Below, piece after piece: positions 59,788 through 64,000 of a stretch of DNA of 64,000 nucleotides. Source of the stretch: Moniliophthora roreri (taxonomy: Eukaryota; Basidiomycota; Agaricomycetes; Agaricales; Marasmiaceae). The notes under the pieces are model-generated. The model had not been told where the DNA came from. It worked only from the letters and a program-made list of their open reading frames with translations, and searched no databases. Numbering within the stretch: position 1 is the first letter of the stretch; every line of letters begins with the position of its first letter. The stretch is from NCBI GenBank assembly GCA_001466705.2, contig LATX02000015.1, forward strand, positions 38,896 through 102,895, in the 5' to 3' direction. The translations under genes were made by a program, and so were the position numbers.

Positions 59788-60165
59788 TCAGAATACCTGT
59801 ATCGGGAGCGCATTATCATCATCGACCAGCGGCACAATAAACTGCGTATAGAAACACCCGATAACGCCCCGTTCTATATGGTCCCCCTTCCTCGACCGTT
59901 CGTTCCTGACTTGCCACCATCCTAAAGGATGAGCGTGCAGTTTGCGAGGCAAAGCCTGCAGAGGGAGAAGACAGGCCTTTCTCCAGCGTCTGAGATGGTG
60001 TACATTAATAGAGCAGGACCCGGACGTATCCTCGTTATAGGCCTCTACGGGGATTGCCCGCGAACCGATAAGTAAGCAGCGTAAGCTTGTGAAATCCTTT
60101 TGGGTTAAACCACTGTGGAGTTGGGATGATTCGTTAACAAGGGTTACTGGGTGAGCATGCTCCAA
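59788..60165 (-). pseudogene. Spacer open frame, copy F (126 codons)
   Basis: Open counterpart of 16682-16969: KDFTSLRCLLIGSRA, LRRWRKACLLPLQ and KLHAHPLGWWQ. It starts with MEHAHPVTL and extends beyond copy A at the C-terminus. Whether it is still a gene is doubtful, because the copies in B, D and E are broken. Confidence 0.4.
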
Positions 60166-61419
60166 GCCTTAATTCTGCCAGAGTTAGGGCCCAATGCAGT
60201 TCAAGGGACGTGACAAGATAGTGCATTAATCCAATCAAGTGCGACTATGTTTCGAAGATCGTGGTCCATTGGCGAGGGAGCAATCGGTGAACCAGGGGGA
60301 TCTGAGATTAGACGAATAATTAGCCGCGCGCCATTGAAGAGCGGCCTCATTGTCGTGCCCCACCTCGATAAGCGTTTGCTTCTCGTCATCGACACCACCT
60401 GTTCCTGCTCCAAGATGCTCAAGCGAAATCCTGGTTTATAATTTTGAAGGATCAGAGATATCCCAGAAATTTGGAGTTGGAAGTGCAAGGGGACGTGTCA
60501 GCGCGAGGAGGTCGAAGAAAGAGTCGAATACGTCGTTAGCTGTGACAGGACCGTCGTGGGAATTTACGAGGGAATTTATCTGAAGAGAGAAATTCTCGGC
60601 GAACGCCGGAGTCTATGAATTCGTGTATCACCTTGTATCGCCTTAGCTCCGATTGCCCATCATTCGTGGATGATAGCCTCAAAGTTCAGCACTTTAGTCG
60701 CGGAGGACACAATTCATACCCATGTACAGGAATCGACGTAATAGGAAACGACAAAGAGACAATTAGTACCATTTCCGCGAGCACGCAATAGCATACTTCA
60801 AACCACGACTTCGCCAGACCCAAAATTCACCTCCAACTCCCCTTAACCCCCAGCGTCCTGATTATTAGTTCACACATGGTAATCCTGGACGAAGATCATA
60901 CACCACGAGCACTGCATACAAATACCTGCTCGTCAATTTCCTCATTGAAGCCCGCTGGGTGCGTATCATGATTTATCATCAAAATACCCAACTGATGCAG
61001 CGCATACAAGTGCATATGCACACATTACCGTAACACCCGACTCGATATTAATTCCTCTTGCTCGACAATTCGTTCACGACCTGCCTCCACACCCCAACAT
61101 AGCGCGCCTACCTTTACTTTAACGAACTTCCATCAAGAACGCTGGCAGGAAAGATGTGGATTCAGGTGATACTATATTCACTTTTTGAGGTTCTCATGTG
61201 CTCTATGTATTATGGATTAATCAATGCACCATCAGCTAAACAAGCTTGTTCGTGAAAGCAACAAGAGAAAGGACTCGCATAAATACTATTATTTGTGTCG
61301 ATGCCCCTTATAAATTCCATGACCGAGTAACAATTGTCACAGTGTGTTGCATGAGCATTGAGAGGCAATATTTCGATTGATAGTAATCATATGCCAAATT
61401 ATGGCAAGTACACAGCAGC

Positions 61420-61905
61420 TGGTTGACACCTGAGCAAAGGGGTAACGTATACCCTTCACCACTGTTATCACCCGGTAAATAGAATGTCGATCTGTCGTAT
61501 GGCGTGCACGGTAATCTCTTCATCATCCTTATTGGGAGGTCGGGCTAAACACCAATCATTATAGGATCAGAACCGAAACAGGCTCACAAAAACACCTACG
61601 TTCGAAAGAAATACCCTTCCGGAAGCAATCAACTCACCTTCATTCTTCTCTGCCTCATTTACGTATCCACCTGCACTTACAAGCACATTCGGCGCCCAAA
61701 TCTCTCGAAGAAAGTCCTTTGACGCGTCCGTCGCAGCCACAGCTGAACCAGAATCCGCTGCAATCCCTGGCTCAATGACGTGCAGGTACGCTAGCTTCGG
61801 GTGACAAGACTTGAGTTCACTCGCTAGGTGTGAAAACGTCGGTCGAGGGTGTTTCATATCCGTATCTATGAAATTCAAACGAGTAACGGCCATTCTACCG
61901 CATCT
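61420..61905 (-). pseudogene. Truncated OYE 3' end, copy 2
   Basis: Exon 3 (about 61585-61868) and part of exon 4 of an old-yellow-enzyme gene: TFSHLASELKSCHPKLAYLH, WAPNVLVSAGGY, then PYDRSTFYLPGDNSGEGYT. The 5' end stops inside the preceding intron at about 61905, so the FMN barrel is missing. Confidence 0.85.
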
Positions 61906-63409
61906 CAAAACTGAAGCGGATCATTATGATGCTCGAATCAGATCCAGCCAATATCCCAATGGTCATTGCGATTCAGCAATTGAGATGCTGGCTCAAGCTC
62001 AAGTCTGGCCACATACGGTGAAGCTGACCGGTTTGGCCGCCAAGAGAACTGCTGGGCTGCGGCAGAATTGCAGAATCCCTGCTTGTCCATAAATCACTGA
62101 GCTAAGTGCTGGAAAGTTTGAGAATTCTGTACAGACCTATGTAAGAACTGCCTACAATGTGTTCACGGAGCCTGATAATTTGCAAGCTCCTAAATCGAAT
62201 CCCTGAGATGAAAGTTGAGGACAAGGCTTGAATCGGCCGCAAAAGGCGGAACGTGACAATTTCCACGCCCCTAAGTGATAATGGCACCCCGAAAAGCATG
62301 CCTCATTCTAGGTTCCTCACCAGCCGTTACAGCCGGTGAGTTGGAGTAGGAGGTGAAATGTACATTTCTTATTTAGGCCCGATGAAGGAGTATCATATAA
62401 TGAGTGCTGAGCGCCGAGCGCCTAGCAAGAATGAAGCGACCGTATAATGCCTTAGGGCCTCGTCTCCCTTTCTTCCACCTATTTTCGAAATTTACCACCA
62501 AAGTCCTTCACAGAGCTAACGTCGAATCGGAAGCCGAACAGGCCCCTACTGTATTAGCCATAAAGACTCTATGGAACAGAACGTTTCATCCCTCCGCTCA
62601 TCAATGCGAATCCATATTCCTATTCATCGTCCACACGAGTTCCAAGTCCTGTTTGGACAATGATCAACGTATTAGCAATCCCCTTTGGTAAGTCAAATCA
62701 GTTCATTGGCCCGTGATGAAGAACTCTCATGCGCGTACCATAATCAACTCTAAAGAGTAATATATTACTTGGATAATGACCGGAGAGTTGGAGAACGCGA
62801 ATAGCAGTAACGATAGAGGGTAGATCATGCCAGATTCCACTCTGCAGGTTTCGGGATTTAGCATTCATCAGCCAGAGTACCGAACGGAGGGGACAGTACT
62901 AAACGTACGTGGCAATGACGGTAGTCCTATACATGCTTCGTACGCTCCTCGCAAGGAAGGCTTTAGCACAGTGTCTGATATAGAGAATTCTACCCGCTGG
63001 ATTGATATCAGTGAGAGAAATCTAAGAAAGCTATGCAACCTCACCGATGAGGAGTGTCAATGCTAAATGAGTTATTACATTCAAAACGACAAAAGGTGTA
63101 AGCAGTTCCGGGACTAAGTGTATCACTCCAATGTAAGGAAGAGATACATATGTCCCATTCACATACGAAGAAGAAACATTTGCAATTACGAGTGCTGGAT
63201 GCCGGATTCTAGCCATTGACATGAACCAAAATACTGATCAATGCTTACCATTACTCCCAATACACATTAGAACGGGTAGTACGATGGCTTTGATTTGGCG
63301 TCCCCAGACTACATAGAGTCGCCAAAGCTGTCAACGCCTTACTAAGCTACCGCAGCGACAAAATTCTTCATAACATACCAGAATAGCGTCGGAAATGATG
63401 CTAGTCTCG
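61906..63409. other. Mostly non-coding; one hypothetical frame at 62827-63066
   Basis: The plus-strand frame at 62827-63066 (79 codons; SGFSIHQPEYRTEGTVLNVR, GNDGSPIHASYAPRKEG) is faintly like the first strands of fungal ricin-B-type lectins (GTVL-x-V/L-x-G), but it is short and ends without further repeats. Another 95-codon frame at 62404-62691 has no feature. Confidence 0.3.
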
Positions 63410-64000
63410 GAGCAGTCCATGTAGGAATAATGTAATTCTCCCCAGCAATGCAACCCCGACACGTTATAAAGCGGACCCTGCCAACTGCACGTCATGACCA
63501 AATTCGGTACCTTTATTATTCCCACCAGTACCTTTATCATTTCCCCCTTCCCATTCCTTGACCATATTTATTAATCTACAACACACTGCTGAATTGTCAT
63601 TCTGCCTCTGTGGTTTCACTGCTCTTTGCTCATAGGTGCGTATGTTTATCATTTGGCTGAGCTTGAGATAATAATAATTATCCCTCAGCTACCTCCCGGA
63701 TACCTGCCTCTCATACAGAATTATCATTCTCCCCCACTTTGTGTTGATCTGATCCGCTAGGTGCGCACCTTTATTATTTGGCTCAGCTCGAGCTATTAAT
63801 AATTGTCCCTCGGCTACCTCCTGGATACCACCTGCCTCTCAGGCTCGCATCGAATTATCATTCTCCCCGAACATTTCTATCCCGACCACTTTGGCAAATT
63901 ATAATTCGACCTCATGCTTCCTCGGATTTCAGATATGTTGTGTACAAGTTATTTTTGAATGACACGGAATTATTAGCATTCACATACAGTACCCTGTCCC
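63410..64000. mobile_element. Second copy of TIR element X, cut by window edge
   Basis: 591 bp nearly identical to 28184-28774, starting at the same GAGCAGTCCATGTAG end. The only difference I noticed is one base (GTAGGAATAA for GTAGAAATAA). Different left flank (GCTAGTCTCG), so this is an independent insertion. Confidence 0.88.

Larger units (their letters stand above)
57462..61180 (-). repeat. Inhibitor segment F (inverted)
   Basis: Complete minus-strand copy, from the 3' UTR at 57462 to the outer block at about 61140-61180 (inverse of CACCTGAATCCGCATCTTCC). Faces the same way as segment E and opposite to A-D. Confidence 0.84.

Noticed and set aside
1..64000. CRISPR arrays, bacterial operons, rRNA genes, viral integrations
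   Set aside because: No regularly spaced direct repeats, no Shine-Dalgarno-type polycistrons, no rRNA signature and no viral protein frames were seen; gene structures are eukaryotic throughout.

Overview
The window looks like nuclear DNA of a mushroom-forming basidiomycete (Agaricomycetes). The genes have many short introns (about 45-60 nt, GTRNGY...YAG). The recognisable products are a laccase, a GH35 beta-galactosidase, an old-yellow-enzyme reductase, an F-box protein and a family of small beta-trefoil inhibitors of the cnispin (MEROPS I66) type. I cannot name the species. All gene models were assembled by eye from reading frames and splice signals.

Layout. 1-782 (-): 5' part of a laccase, cut by the window edge. 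3219-5833 (-): five-exon gene of 803 aa, paralogous to the 791-aa gene at 42519-44894 (-). 8393-8491 and 11692-11794: two intron-containing tRNA-Arg(ACG) genes. 8793-9129 (-): a 72-aa secreted protein. 12474-13825 (-): a 431-aa Pro/Ser-rich protein with a nuclear-localisation-like basic stretch. 15.2-35.8 kb: four direct copies (A-D) of a 3-4 kb segment, each ending in an intact four-exon I66-type inhibitor gene; a truncated copy of the GH35 3' end lies between B and C, and a nested transposon pair interrupts the end of C. 36067-40212 (-): full-length GH35 gene of about 21 exons, including exons of 4, 5 and 20 nt. 40806-41885 (-): small basic/acidic protein. 47829-49357 (+): F-box protein. 50500-51796 (-): intact old-yellow-enzyme gene. 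53.2-61.2 kb: two more inhibitor segments (E, F) in the opposite orientation, bordered by broken copies of the old-yellow-enzyme 3' end. 63.4 kb to the edge: second copy of the 2.5-kb TIR element seen at 28.2 kb.

The main system is the inhibitor array: six genes of 135-148 aa, all open, all with a TATA box 54-90 bp upstream, and with introns that are more alike than some surface loops of the proteins. That pattern suggests recent segmental duplication followed by diversification of a defence or regulatory protease-inhibitor repertoire. The duplications carried pieces of the genes beside them (GH35 on one side, old yellow enzyme on the other), which left pseudogene scars. A second small reading frame in the spacer was duplicated with them and has decayed in most copies.

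Large stretches (0.8-3.2, 5.8-8.4, 9.1-11.7, 13.8-15.2, 44.9-47.8, 61.9-63.4 kb) show no gene I can support.
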